Shown here piece after piece: positions 38,485 to 47,053 of a stretch of 64,000 nt of DNA; position 1 is the first letter of the stretch; every line of letters begins with the position of its first letter. The position numbers and the translations under genes were made by a program. This DNA is from Nannocystis pusilla. Lineage in GTDB: Bacteria; Myxococcota_A; Polyangia; Nannocystales; Nannocystaceae. The stretch lies in assembly GCF_026626665.1 (NCBI RefSeq), contig NZ_JAPNKE010000002.1, positions 352,501-416,500 of the forward strand, in the 5' to 3' direction. The notes under the pieces were generated by a model. The model saw only the letters and a list, made by a program, of their open reading frames with translations. It was not told the origin of the DNA and searched no databases.

Positions 38485-38996
38485 TGTCGGGTCCACCGGG
38501 AGGATGGCAGAGGCACGGCCGGACCGTAAACCCGACTTTATGGGGGTGAGGGCGCGCGGGCGGATCGGCACTCCCACGATTCGCTCGGTTGTGCGAATCA
38601 TTGCGGCGCGGCTGGACAATCCTCTGCGTCGTCGCACCCTGTCGCACCGACGATGTTCAGGTGACGATCGGGCCGGCGGCGACTGCGATCTTTCACGCGC
38701 GAACGCCTTTTCCGGAGGAAATCTTCCGATCACGCCGGCGTCGCGCCCGCGCCGCGCGCGAGCGCCTGGCTCTTGGGACAGGCGGCGCGCGGACCGGCGT
38801 GACGCGACGCCGCGAGATCCGTCCTGCAGACGTCGGCGGCGCAGCTCGCCGCTGACGCGGGCGCGGGCTCACTCGCCGCCGAACAGCCGCCGAGACCCGA
38901 GGGACGAGGAGGGCTCGAACCGACGAGCCCGGCAGCGTCGGGCTCGCCGGTGGCTCGCGCTCGAACGACGAGCGGAAGGTGCCGTCGATCGCGCGG
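38485..38996. other. Intergenic DNA
   Basis: About 510 bp upstream of the amidohydrolase operon and downstream of the DHFR-like gene (both minus strand). It should hold the operon promoter. No gene recognised. Confidence 0.4.
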
Positions 38997-39545
38997 TTAC
39001 CTTCTCGGCTCGTACCGCATCGCCACCGCCCCCGAGCCGTACTCTTGCCGGCTCACGAGCTTCAGGTCGATACGCTTCGGCAGCCCCGCGAACAAGGTCG
39101 GCCCGTGGCCCGCGATCGACGGGTGCACCACGAACTCGTACTCGTCGATGAGCCCCAGCTCGGCCAGCGCCTGCGGGAGCTTCACGCCGCCCACGAACAG
39201 TCCGTTGCCCGGCTCCTGCTTGAGCTTGCGGACGGCTTCCCCGAGGTCCCCACGCACGAGCTCCGCGTTCCAATCGACGCGGTCCAGGGTGCTCGACACG
39301 ACGTACTTCTTGGCCGCGTCGATCGTCCGGGCGAACGGGTCCGTCCAGGCAGGCCTCGTCTCCGTCACGGTCGGCGTCCGCCACGCTGCTTCCATCATTT
39401 CGTAGGTCACCCGGCCGAAGAGCAGGGCGTCGGCCTTGGCGAGGTTCTCGGCCGCACGACGATGCATCTCCTCGTCCGGGGTGATCCCACGATGATCGCA
39501 GCACCCGTCCAGGGTGACGTTGATGGAATAGCGAAGGGGTCGCAT
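38997..39545 (-). CDS. DHFR-like (RibD C-terminal family) protein
   Basis: 182-residue protein of the dihydrofolate-reductase/RibD-C superfamily, starting MRPLRYSINVTLDGCCDHRG. Landmarks: DALLFGRVTYEMMEAAW (substrate/NADPH region), KYVVSSTLDRVDWNAELV, GLFVGGVKLPQALAELGLID (cofactor-binding GG) and EYEFVVHPSIAGHGPTLF. Length is normal. In bacteria this class often sits with VOC and YciI-like genes and has no assigned substrate. It follows the VOC gene by 49 bp on the same strand and may be co-transcribed. Confidence 0.88.
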   Translation of the reverse strand: MRPLRYSINVTLDGCCDHRGITPDEEMHRRAAENLAKADALLFGRVTYEMMEAAWRTPTVTETRPAWTDPFARTIDAAKKYVVSSTLDRVDWNAELVRGDLGEAVRKLKQEPGNGLFVGGVKLPQALAELGLIDEYEFVVHPSIAGHGPTLFAGLPKRIDLKLVSRQEYGSGAVAMRYEPRR

Positions 39546-39594
39546 TGCGCGAGAGTACTCCCGATAGAGATGAGCAGCAACTTCGGATGAGGCA

Positions 39595-39993
39595 TCACGT
39601 CGCCGAAGGGTCCGTCCACACCACGTTCCATCCGTGTCCGTCGAGATCGTAGAATCCGTGGTCGTACATGAAACCGTGGTCCTCCGGCGGGCCCGCAGAC
39701 ACGCCGCCGTGCGCCGTCGCCTTCGCGACGATCGCGTCGACGTCCGACCGACTCGCGGCCGTGAACGAGAAGAGAGCCTCCTCGTGCGTGCGTGTGTCGC
39801 AGAGCTCGCGCTTCGTGAAGCCGCCGAAGAACGACTCTGTCAGCAGCATCACGAAGGTACCCTCGCTCACCTTCATGCAAGCGCTGCGGTCGCTCGAAAA
39901 CTTCGGGTCGAACTCGAAGCCGAGGGCCAGGAAGAAGGCCATCGACTTGGGAAGGTCGCGGACGGGGAGGTTCACGAAGAACTTGCGTGTCAT
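39595..39993 (-). CDS. VOC-family (glyoxalase-like) protein
   Basis: 132-residue protein starting MTRKFFVNLPVRDLPKSMAF with a Shine-Dalgarno (GGAG) upstream. The paired beta-alpha-beta-beta-beta modules of the VOC superfamily are visible: KSMAFFLALGFEFDPKFS and later EDHGFMYDHGFYDLDGHGWN, where Y-D-H and D-L-D-G-H-x-W are typical metal and fold residues. It belongs to the single-domain bleomycin-resistance/lactoylglutathione-lyase-like branch. Substrate unknown. The longer in-frame start at 40032 is less likely. Confidence 0.88.
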   Translation of the reverse strand: MTRKFFVNLPVRDLPKSMAFFLALGFEFDPKFSSDRSACMKVSEGTFVMLLTESFFGGFTKRELCDTRTHEEALFSFTAASRSDVDAIVAKATAHGGVSAGPPEDHGFMYDHGFYDLDGHGWNVVWTDPSAT

Positions 39994-40454
39994 GTCGATC
40001 TCCGGAGAGGCGGGTCGGGACCCCCGCCGCATGGTTTCGATCGCACAGACCGCCCGGCCTTCGCGAACTCATCGGTCGATCACGCGAGCCCGGGCGACGT
40101 TAAAAGTTCGGGATCGTTCGATTTTTCGGCGCCCGATCCGGCGACGGCGGGGCGCTCGGGCGACCCGGACCGCAGGAAGAGCGCGCCACCGCCGAGCCTG
40201 CTGCGCTCGGGCCGCGAGGGGAGCTGTTTCACGCCGGTCACGCGAGCCCGGTGCAGCCGTCGATCGACGGTAGATCGGCCTGCGCCGAAGCGTCCGGCGA
40301 GTCGCTCGCAGGTCTCGACATTGCGGCCTGCGCTGCCGCAGGGATGCTGCGACGATGGGACTGCGCGGCGACGAGGGGCCGCTCTTTCGACGAGGTCCGG
40401 CGCCTCGAGCCGTGCTGCGGCCGAGGTCACGGATCGGTGAAGGGCGCCGAGCGG
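39994..40454. other. Intergenic DNA
   Basis: About 460 bp between the VOC gene and the 3' end of the second kinase gene. The word TCACGCGAGCCCGG occurs twice (near 40079 and 40238). A minus-strand ORF has an HTH-like stretch but no support. Nothing else seen. Confidence 0.4.
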
Positions 40455-42589
40455 TCAGAGCCGGGTGTTCAGCGCCGGGAAGTCGAGGAACCCGAGGTCG
40501 CGCTCCGCGAGGCACAGCGGCGCGGTGCCGGCGCGGACCGCCGCCGCGGCGCCGACGTCGCCGGCGTGGTCGTGGGCCCGCGCGAGCAGCTCGGTGTCGC
40601 CGGACGTCGCCGACGGATCGGCGGCGACGGCGGCGAGGTCGGCGATCGCCGTCGCCAGCGGGCGACACAGGTCGGATCCCCGTGCGCGCACACCCCTGCG
40701 GGCACGGCGTGGCGCGCGTGGGCCAGCTCGATGTACGCGAGGTCGCGGCGCAGGCGTACGCGCAGCGGGTGCTTCTCCGGCAGCGCGGCGAGGGCCGTGG
40801 CGGCGCCGACCCACGCCTCTTCGCGCGCGTCGTCGGTGTGAGGGCCGGCCTCGAGCAGCTCGGCGGCGAGGACCCACGCGCGCGCGGCGATGTCGTCGAG
40901 GCCGGTCTCGGCGGCGCGGCGGCCCAGCGCGACGGCGTCGACGAGGGAGTCGCGCGCGGGCAGCAGCGGCCCTTGCAGGCCGGCGACGAGCAGCGAGAAC
41001 CACGCCTCGTGGGTGGCGCGCGGGTCCTGGGCGCTCGGCACGGTCGTCACGAACCAGCGGGCGAGCTCGGGGTCGGGCGGAAAGCTCGTCTCGCGGGTCG
41101 CGGGCCGCGGACCGAACGCGCTGGCGTTGACGAGGCGCAGGTGCCACGCCCGGGCTCGCACCTCGCGCGGGGCCTCGCTGACCAGGGCGCGGTAGTTCAC
41201 CGGCGCGGCGCAGTCGGCCAGCGCGGGCAGCAGCTCGCTGGCGGCCAGGCCGACGCCGCCGGAGCGCGGCGCCTCGACGACGGCCTGCGTGAAGTCGGAC
41301 AGCGCCGTCCGGCGATCGGCGAGGCAGGTCGCGGTCCACACGTCGGGCTCCGGCGCGTCGCAATACTCGCGCTGGGCGACCCGCCACTCGGCGGCGTAGG
41401 CGTCGATCGGCGCGAGCGCGAGACCTGTCTCTGCGGACATGGCCGCAGCGACCTGTCCGCGGCGCCCGGCGTCCCACACGCCGCGCAGCGGCTCGGCCTC
41501 GCCGCAGTCGATGGGCAGCGGGGGCAGCGTTAAAGGCGGCAGGTCGGGCTCGGACAGCAGCAAGCCGAGGCCGAGCAGCGCGCTCGCCCCGGTGACCGCC
41601 GCCACCATCGCCCGCGCCCGCGGGGTCGCCCGCACGCCGCGCAGGGCGACCAGCAGCGCCGGCATGTCGGGCCAGCGGCGCGCCGGGTCGACCGCGAGGG
41701 CGCGCCGCAGCACCGCGAGCACCCGCGCCGGCACGCCGCGCTTCATCGGGTGGACCTCGCCGCGCTCGATCGCCGCCAGCAGGGCGCCGACCGTCTCGCC
41801 GCGGAACGGCCGGTGGCCGGCGAGCGCCTCGAAGACGACGACTGCGAACGAGAACTGGTCGCTGGCCGGGGTCGCGGCGCCGCCGCGGAACTGCTCCGGC
41901 GCCATGTAGGCCGGGGTCCCGAGCAGCACGTCGGTGCGCGTCAGCGGCTGGTCGAGCAGCAGGGCGCCGTCGCTGGCGGTGCGCTCGAGCTCCTCGGCGA
42001 CGGCGCTGCTGCGCGCGAGGCCGAAGTCGGAGATCCGCGCCCGGGCGCCGCTCATCAGCACGTTGGCGGGCTTGAAGTCGCGGTGGACCAGGCCGGCGGC
42101 GTGGGCGGCGGCGAGGCCGTCCCCGGCCTGCGCGAGGACGCCGAGGACCTCCTGCCAGCCGCGCGGTCGGGCGCGCAGCCACACGTCGAGCGTGCCGCCG
42201 TCGACGTACTCCATAGCGAGGTAGACCTGCCCGCCGTGCACGCCGGCCTCGTGGACCGCCACCACGTTGGGGTGCTGCAGCCGCGCCATCGCCTGCGCCT
42301 CGCGCAGCAGACGCTCGGTCGCGTGCTCGCCGGCCGTCGTCGGCTGGATCAGCTTCAGCGCGACGGTCCGCCCGAGCTGCGGGTCGGTTGCCGCGTACAC
42401 CACTCCCATGCCGCCGGAGCCGAGCATGCGCTGGATCTGGAACCGCCCGACCGCGAGGGCCGGCGTCGCGTCGCCGAACAGCGCGGCCGCGACGTGGCGG
42501 CGCACCTGGTCGATCGGCGCCAGCGGGCCGGGCGCCGCGGTCAGGCGGACGGTGGGGGGCACGGGGATCAGGGTCGCACGCGTGAGCAC
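40455..42589 (-). CDS. Ser/Thr protein kinase with helical-repeat tail (frameshifted)
   Basis: About 710-residue Hanks-type kinase. GTG start at 42589 with GAGG 8 nt upstream. The kinase domain (about 45-320) has GSGGMGVVYAATD, VALKLI, HRDFKPANVLM, SDFGLARS and GTPAYMAPEQF. One TM helix follows (VAAVTGASALLGLGLLL), then a cysteine-containing linker and a helical TPR-like sensor region. Near 40660-40685 the frame changes and the end is read as PLATAIADLAAVAADPSA and LGFLDFPALNTRL. Unlike the 21-kb kinase it lacks a zinc finger. It is divergent from an ECF sigma gene 99 bp away, the same layout as the 20.8-25 kb pair. Confidence 0.82.
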
Positions 42590-42676
42590 GAAGGTCACCT
42601 CGAGCACGACGTTCCCGATCCCGCCTCCGCGATCACGGGCCCTCTCGATTTTTTTTCGCGCGCCCCCGGGCCGGGT

Positions 42677-42682
42677 TACCGT
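42677..42682 (+). promoter_or_regulatory. -10 box, leaderless type (TACCGT)
   Basis: TACCGT ends 6 nt before the GTG at 42689, so the transcript start would coincide with the start codon. Confidence 0.4.
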
Positions 42683-42688
42683 TGCCCG

Positions 42689-43273
42689 GTGGACAGTGAC
42701 GAGGTGCTCCTCTCCGCGTGGCGCGGCGGCGACGCGAAGGCCGGCCGGACGCTCTTCGCGCGGCACGTCGACGGCGTGACCCGCTTCTTCTTCAGCAAGG
42801 TCCAGACCGGCGTCGAGGACCTGGTCCAGCGCACCTTCCTCGCCCTGCTCGAGCGCACCGAGGCGCCCGAGGCCGGCGTGCGCGCCTACCTGTTCGGCAT
42901 CGCCAGGAAGCTGCTGCTGCGTCGGTTCCGCGACGAGTACCGCAGCCCGATCGACGCCGGCACGGTCTCGGTCGCCGATCTGCGGACCTCGCCGAGCGAC
43001 CTCGTCGACCGCCGCCAGCACCTCCAGATCCTCTACCGGGCATTGCAGGCGCTGCCGCTCGACCTGCAGATCGCGCTCGAACTGTTCTACTGGGAGTCGC
43101 TGACGGCGGCGGAGATCGGCGCGGTGCTCGACCTGCCCGAAGGGACAGTACGCAGCCGCCTGCGACGCGGCCGCGAGCTGCTCGCCGCGCAGATGCAGTC
43201 ACTGCCGGCCGCGGCCGTCGCGGCCGATCTCGAGACGTGGGCCCGCGAGCTCCGCGAGCGCGTCGGGCGGTGA
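42689..43273 (+). CDS. ECF sigma factor
   Basis: 194-residue extracytoplasmic-function sigma factor. Region 2: AGRTLFARHVDGVTRFFFSK, VEDLVQRTFLALLERTEAP, VRAYLFGIARKLLLRRFRD. Region 4: LPLDLQIALELFYWESLTAA with EIGAVLDLPEGTVRSRLRRG. GTG start at 42689; the extension upstream overlaps the divergent kinase gene and is not protein-like. There is no cognate anti-sigma gene beside it, so the divergent transmembrane kinase is the likely controller, as known for some kinase-linked ECF groups. Its C-terminus has a short extra helix (DLETWARELRERVGR). Confidence 0.92.
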   Translation: MDSDEVLLSAWRGGDAKAGRTLFARHVDGVTRFFFSKVQTGVEDLVQRTFLALLERTEAPEAGVRAYLFGIARKLLLRRFRDEYRSPIDAGTVSVADLRTSPSDLVDRRQHLQILYRALQALPLDLQIALELFYWESLTAAEIGAVLDLPEGTVRSRLRRGRELLAAQMQSLPAAAVAADLETWARELRERVGR

Positions 43274-43334
43274 GCCGCACCCGGACCTGTCGGTGGCCGC
43301 GAGCATGGTGTCTCGGAGTCGACCGTGCGCGGGC

Positions 43335-43340
43335 TATACT
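43335..43340 (+). promoter_or_regulatory. -10 box, leaderless type (TATACT)
   Basis: TATACT ends 6 nt before the GTG at 43347. It is a near-consensus -10 in a very GC-rich background. Confidence 0.5.
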
Positions 43341-43346
43341 GCCGGA

Positions 43347-43898
43347 GTGCGGGTCCAGAAGGCGCTCATGATGGTGGCCATCGCCGCGGCCTGCAGCGAG
43401 CGCTCCGCGGAAGTCACGGAAACCTCGGTGGCCGCGAACGACGACGATTGCGCGAGGTGTGGGCCGGACGAGTGGTGCGACTGGTCCGACGACCGCTGCG
43501 GCGAGGGGGTCGGGCGCGGGACGTGCCGACCGCGGCCGCCGCCTTGCAAGCTGGTTCTGCGCTACACCTGCGCGTGCGACGGGAAGGTGTACGGCAACGA
43601 ATGCGACGCGCAACAACACGGGGTCGACGTCGCGGCCGGCGGCGGCTGCGAGGTGCCGGAAGGGCTGCGCCCGTGCGGATACAACTACTGCGAGGCGGAG
43701 CCGGCGGGGTATTGCGCCGAGGTGCTGCCCGCGGCTCGCGGGGAGGCGAGCACGTTCGAGTGCGAGGGGTTCCCGTGGAGCTGCGTCGCCGACGACTGCA
43801 GCTGCATCGAACGCCCCCCGTGCGCCTCGCCGTGCGTGCCGGCCGAGGACGGCTGGTTCGAGCTCACCTGTCCCCCCGCAGCGCCGTCGACGAACTGA
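43347..43898 (+). CDS. Kazal-like cysteine-rich lipoprotein
   Basis: 183-residue secreted lipoprotein. GTG start at 43347 gives VRVQKALMMVAIAAAC, a short type II signal peptide. The mature protein is cysteine-rich. CGPDEWCDWSDDRCGEG is followed by a Kazal-type segment C-x(n)-Y-x-CACDGKVYGNECDAQQHGV...GC (C-x-CDG-x-x-Y-x-N-x-C). The C-terminal third has ten more Cys (FPWSCVADDCSCIERPPC, then ASPCVPAEDGWFELTC). Kazal-like domains usually inhibit serine proteases; whether this one does is unknown. It follows the ECF gene on the same strand but has its own -10. Confidence 0.82.
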   Translation: MRVQKALMMVAIAAACSERSAEVTETSVAANDDDCARCGPDEWCDWSDDRCGEGVGRGTCRPRPPPCKLVLRYTCACDGKVYGNECDAQQHGVDVAAGGGCEVPEGLRPCGYNYCEAEPAGYCAEVLPAARGEASTFECEGFPWSCVADDCSCIERPPCASPCVPAEDGWFELTCPPAAPSTN

Positions 43899-44052
43899 TC
43901 GTCGGCGCCAGCGTCGGCGATTCGGGGCCTGTTCATCAGGATTGCGCGTTCGAGCCCTCGCGCCAAGAATCCGCGAGGTCATGTGAAGCCACGAGCGAGG
44001 CTTCTTCGACAGAAGCCAGCGCTCGCGGCCGCCGGGCGCGTCGCCGGGGTGC

Positions 44053-44103
44053 TGTGGACGGCGGGGCCACAAGCTTCCGCCGCGTGTGGACTGCGGAGCC
44101 ACA
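44053..44103. promoter_or_regulatory. Two TGTGG-N9-CCACA inverted repeats upstream of a sigma-54-type promoter
   Basis: TGTGGACGGCGGGGCCACA (44053-44071) and TGTGGACTGCGGAGCCACA (44085-44103) lie 32 bp apart, three helical turns. They start 90 and 58 bp before the -24 element at 44143, the position expected for an enhancer-binding protein. The box differs from the GCCCCATGGGGC type. Confidence 0.5.
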
Positions 44104-44142
44104 GACGCGCGGCCGGGGCCCCGATATCGGCGTGCACTCGGG

Positions 44143-44158
44143 TGGCACGGTCGGTGCA
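44143..44158 (+). promoter_or_regulatory. Sigma-54-type -24/-12 promoter
   Basis: TGGCAC-GGTCG-GTGCA matches the -24 consensus fully and keeps GG-N10-GC. It differs from TTGCA only in the first T of the -12 element. The expected start is near 44169, 17 nt before the lipoprotein ATG. Confidence 0.55.
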
Positions 44159-44185
44159 TTCCGAGTCGGCACACCGAGGAAACTC

Positions 44186-44587
44186 ATGCGCTTCCATACA
44201 CTCCTGAAGACCGCCTGCCTGTTCACTCTCCTGCCCCTCGCCGCCTGCGACGGCGCGGACCTCGACGCCGAGAGCCTCCGCGTCGAGCAACTCGCCGAGG
44301 AGGACGTACCCCCGCCGCCGAGCGCCGTGCGCGACGCCCCGGCCGACGAGGACGCCGAGGGCATCTCGCTGGACCCGAGCCTCGAGGTCGCCGACGCGGG
44401 CGACCCGAGCGCGGCCACCTGCTTCACCGGTCAGGTGCAGTGGCAGGACAACCCGAGCGGCAGCTGCGGCGGGTGCCTGATCAACAACGCGTACCCGGGC
44501 CAGAAGTACAACCGCTATTACCGCACGTGTCAGAACGGGGCCTGGGGCTCGTGGCAGTACTACAACAGCCCGTGCGTTGACTGCTGA
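44186..44587 (+). CDS. Small cysteine-rich lipoprotein
   Basis: 133-residue lipoprotein: MRFHTLLKTACLFTLLPLAAC with lipobox LAAC, and GAGG 6 nt before the ATG. An acidic linker of about 55 residues (EEDVPPPPSAVRDAPADED) leads to a compact Cys-rich domain. That domain reads TCFTGQVQWQDNPSGSCGGC, LINNAYPGQKYNRYYRTCQN and GAWGSWQYYNSPCVDC, with six Cys and many aromatic residues. The arrangement resembles small secreted carbohydrate- or peptide-binding modules, but I know of no assigned family. It lies behind a sigma-54-type promoter with paired upstream repeats. Confidence 0.8.
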   Translation: MRFHTLLKTACLFTLLPLAACDGADLDAESLRVEQLAEEDVPPPPSAVRDAPADEDAEGISLDPSLEVADAGDPSAATCFTGQVQWQDNPSGSCGGCLINNAYPGQKYNRYYRTCQNGAWGSWQYYNSPCVDC

Positions 44588-44663
44588 GACCTGACTCGCC
44601 GCCCGTCGCCGTGCCCGTGCGGGCGGCGGCGGGATCGCCCGCGCGCGAGCGCGTCACCGATGG

Positions 44664-44700
44664 AGCGCCGCGATCTGTCTTTTAGACAGGTCGCGGCGCT
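44664..44700. terminator. 16-bp stem hairpin between convergent genes
   Basis: Left arm AGCGCCGCGATCTGTC (44664-44679), 5-nt loop, right arm 44685-44700, pairing 15 of 16 bases. It lies 77 bp after the stop of the plus-strand lipoprotein gene and 77 bp after that of the minus-strand secreted protein gene. A symmetric, bidirectional terminator is likely. The inner stem (CTGTC/GACAG) resembles the dispersed hairpin family. Confidence 0.75.
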
Positions 44701-44776
44701 GTCGCTTCCGGGGAGGCGGAGCCCGTCGCGGCCGGGGAGCGGTCGGGGCGCACGGTGGCGACGCGTGGGCCTTCGA

Positions 44777-45361
44777 TCACCAGCAGGAGCGCGGCTCGAA
44801 GCGGACGTCGAAGTTGCCGCCGTAGTTGCTGTCCCACTGGCCCCCGGCCTCGGCCGCGAGCTCGATGTCCCAGGCGTTGAGCCCGCCGAATTCGTCGTGG
44901 GACCAGTAGAACAGGTGGTTCTCGACGGCGCTCGGGTAGCTGCAGATCCACTTGCCGCTCTGGTACGGCTCGAAGGTGACGTTGTCGCACGAGCTGTTCG
45001 GGTTGGGGCCGTTGGGGCACCAGAAGCAGCCGCGCGGGCCGGAGTCGAGGAACACGTAGGCGTCGTCGTTGACGCCGGGCAGGGCGTCGAGCATCGCGCT
45101 GTTGCCGTTGAGCGACACGTAGAAGTTGATCTGGTCGTCGGCATAGTCGTCGCGCAGGTAGCCGTCGTAGACGATCGTGAGCTTGTAGTGCTCGTCCCAC
45201 GGATCGACGAAGTCGCGGATCACCTTGAACGGCCCCGAGTAGAGCGTCTCGGTGAGGCTGCACATGTCGTAGTCCGGCGGGTAGTTGGAGGCGTGCGCGG
45301 TCGTCGAGGCGAGGCCGAGCGCGAGGGTACAGAGCGTGACGGCGAGCGAGCGGGCTTTCAT
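44777..45361 (-). CDS. Secreted protein of unknown function
   Basis: 194-residue exported protein with a type I signal peptide (MKARSLAVTLCTLALGLAST, cut after THA). The mature domain is aromatic and acidic: LYSGPFKVIRDFVDPWDEHY, DDQINFYVSLNGNS, YVFLDSGPRGCFWCPNG, then VENHLFYWSHDEFGGLNAWD, ending FEPRSCW. Four or five Cys may form disulfides. No family recognised. TATGGT ends 8 nt before the ATG, a possible leaderless promoter. Convergent with the lipoprotein gene at 44186. Confidence 0.8.
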   Translation of the reverse strand: MKARSLAVTLCTLALGLASTTAHASNYPPDYDMCSLTETLYSGPFKVIRDFVDPWDEHYKLTIVYDGYLRDDYADDQINFYVSLNGNSAMLDALPGVNDDAYVFLDSGPRGCFWCPNGPNPNSSCDNVTFEPYQSGKWICSYPSAVENHLFYWSHDEFGGLNAWDIELAAEAGGQWDSNYGGNFDVRFEPRSCW

Positions 45362-45805
45362 GCCGCCGGACCATACACCCGGCGGCGCGAGCGACCAGCG
45401 TCCATCCTCGCAGGCGCATTGCAGGCAGCGTGCGGTTCGCCGCGACTCGCGGGCCGGGGACGCGTTCGGCCACGAGAATCCCCCAGGCGGCCGTCAGGGC
45501 CGTTCGAGCCCGCGCCGGACCGTGCGCGGCGGCGAGCGGGCTCAGGCGACCCGCTCGTCGCCTTGGCTCGGGTCGCCGCAGGTCTCGGTGGGCGCGGCCA
45601 TCGCATTGGCCGACGCGACGAGGATGTCCGGCTCCGTCGCATCATGGCTCGCTCCACTCGGTTTTGTCGGCAGCGAACTACGGCCAGGAACCAGGTGCGA
45701 CGATTGTCGGTCCGGAGCCGGATCCCGACGGAGAATCACGTGCGTCCGAACGGCCCCACGCGAGGTGCCTGGGCCCGACGCAATCATGCCTGCGCTCGCG
45801 GACCG
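45362..45805. other. Intergenic DNA
   Basis: About 440 bp between the secreted-protein start and the methyltransferase stop (both minus strand). A -10-like TATGGT at 45370-45375 (minus strand) belongs to the secreted-protein gene. No gene recognised. Confidence 0.4.
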
Positions 45806-46429
45806 TCAGGCGCCGGTGCGTTCGATCGTGGCGCACCAGGCCCGCGCGCCGCCGGGATGAAGGTGGCTGGCGAAGCGGGTCGGACGGAGCTCGCGGACCG
45901 TCCAGCCGTCGTGAAAGGCGTCGCGCAGCTCGGCCTGGGAGATCCGCCGCGGGCCCTGCTCGCCGGTCTCCTCGTCGCTGAAGCAGAGGATGTGCAGGAG
46001 GCCGCCGGGCTGGATGGCGTCGGCCAGCGAACGCACGTAGAACACGCGCTCGCGGTCGCCGAACACGTGGAACAGGCCCGAGTCGAGCAAGGTGTCGAAC
46101 CGCCGGCCGAGCGCGGCGAGGTTCAGGGCGTCGTGGACGAGGAAGCGGACGTCGAGCCCGCGCGCCTGGGCCTTGGCCTGAGCGCGGGCGATGGCCTCGG
46201 GCACGAGGTCGACGCCCCACACGCCGTGCCCGCGCTCGGCCGCGAACAGGGCGTTGTCGCCGGGGCCGCAGCCGACGTCGAGCACGTCACTACGGATGAG
46301 GCCGCCGTCGGCGAGGGCGACGAAGGCGGCCTGAGGCGCGCCCACGTCCCACGGCGGGGTGCCCTGATAGGCCTCCACGAACAGATGCGAGGGGACGCCA
46401 GGGTGCGCGGTGGTCGGCTTGTCGCTCAT
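45806..46429 (-). CDS. Class I SAM-dependent methyltransferase
   Basis: 207-residue soluble methyltransferase: GTPPWDVGAPQAAFVALAD, VLDVGCGPGDNALFAAERGH (motif I), GVWGVDLVPEAIARAQAKA (motif II acidic residue), FDTLLDSGLFHVFGD and LHILCFSDEETGEQGPRRIS. The P-P-W-D opening and D-x-G-x-F-H motif resemble the thiopurine/tellurite (TPMT/TehB)-like small-molecule branch. Start at the ATG at 46429; TACGCC ends 6 nt upstream. Substrate unknown. Confidence 0.9.
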   Translation of the reverse strand: MSDKPTTAHPGVPSHLFVEAYQGTPPWDVGAPQAAFVALADGGLIRSDVLDVGCGPGDNALFAAERGHGVWGVDLVPEAIARAQAKAQARGLDVRFLVHDALNLAALGRRFDTLLDSGLFHVFGDRERVFYVRSLADAIQPGGLLHILCFSDEETGEQGPRRISQAELRDAFHDGWTVRELRPTRFASHLHPGGARAWCATIERTGA

Positions 46430-46856
46430 GCGCGTGGCGTAGCACGGGCGGGTGGTCGAGCTGACGAGGCGAGCGAGCGGGCGAGCGCCGCATGGCCGCG
46501 AGGCTGGCGAGCGGCCGGGCGTCGAGTCGAACGTTGTCTTGTGCTTGAGGCGGTGCAAATCGAGCGCCGTTTGCTCAATGATGTTTTCGTGCGGCCCGAC
46601 AGTGCGCTCAGTCGCGAGTGGCCTTCGCCCGGCAACCCGAAGGTGCATGAATGTCTGAAAGAAGAGACACTTCAAGCCATTGTTCATCCGCTCGGTGCCG
46701 GATGCGGGGTCCTGTCGCGCCGGGGGTGGACGGGTCGAGCGATCTGCACCGTGGGTGACGGACTGGTGGCCCGAGCGGGGACGAGCACAGCGTTCAGGGG
46801 TCGAGGGTCGACGATGGATGTGCCTTGATTCGGCGAGGTGGCGGCCGCCTCTGGGA
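46430..46856. other. Intergenic DNA upstream of the regulated lipoprotein
   Basis: About 430 bp before the activator box at 46857. Contains the methyltransferase promoter (TACGCC at 46436-46441, minus strand). No gene recognised. Confidence 0.4.
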
Positions 46857-46893
46857 CGGCCCCATGGGGCAGCGCGGGCTGCCCCTGGGGCCG
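46857..46893. promoter_or_regulatory. Upstream activator box with GCCCCATGGGGC core
   Basis: A long inverted repeat (outer arms CGGCCCC and GGGGCCG) containing the 12-bp core GCCCCATGGGGC at 46859-46870. The core starts 83 bp before the -24 element, against 61 bp at the 19.6-kb promoter and 105 bp at the 49.7-kb promoter. That is two helical turns per step. Confidence 0.6.
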
Positions 46894-46941
46894 CTGGCGG
46901 GCGCTTCGGTGAGGGGCTCGCGGAACTCCACGACAAATTCG

Positions 46942-46957
46942 GGGCACGTCGGTTGCT
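46942..46957 (+). promoter_or_regulatory. Sigma-54-type -24/-12 promoter
   Basis: GGGCAC-GTCGG-TTGCT keeps GG-N10-GC and is the closest to consensus of the three sister promoters. It is flanked upstream by GACAAATTCG, as at 19660. The expected start is near 46968. Confidence 0.65.
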
Positions 46958-47053
46958 GAGGTCGATGGTGTCGACCGACGCAGCGACGAGCCCGCGCAGA
47001 TGCCCTGCGGCGGCCTCGCCGGTGCCCCTCGAACGAACGAATGGACATTAGCG

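Noticed and set aside
40080..40430. Minus-strand ORF with an HTH-like stretch (CERLAGRFGAGRSTVDRRL)
   Set aside because: No start support, low-complexity surroundings and single short similarity; probably chance.
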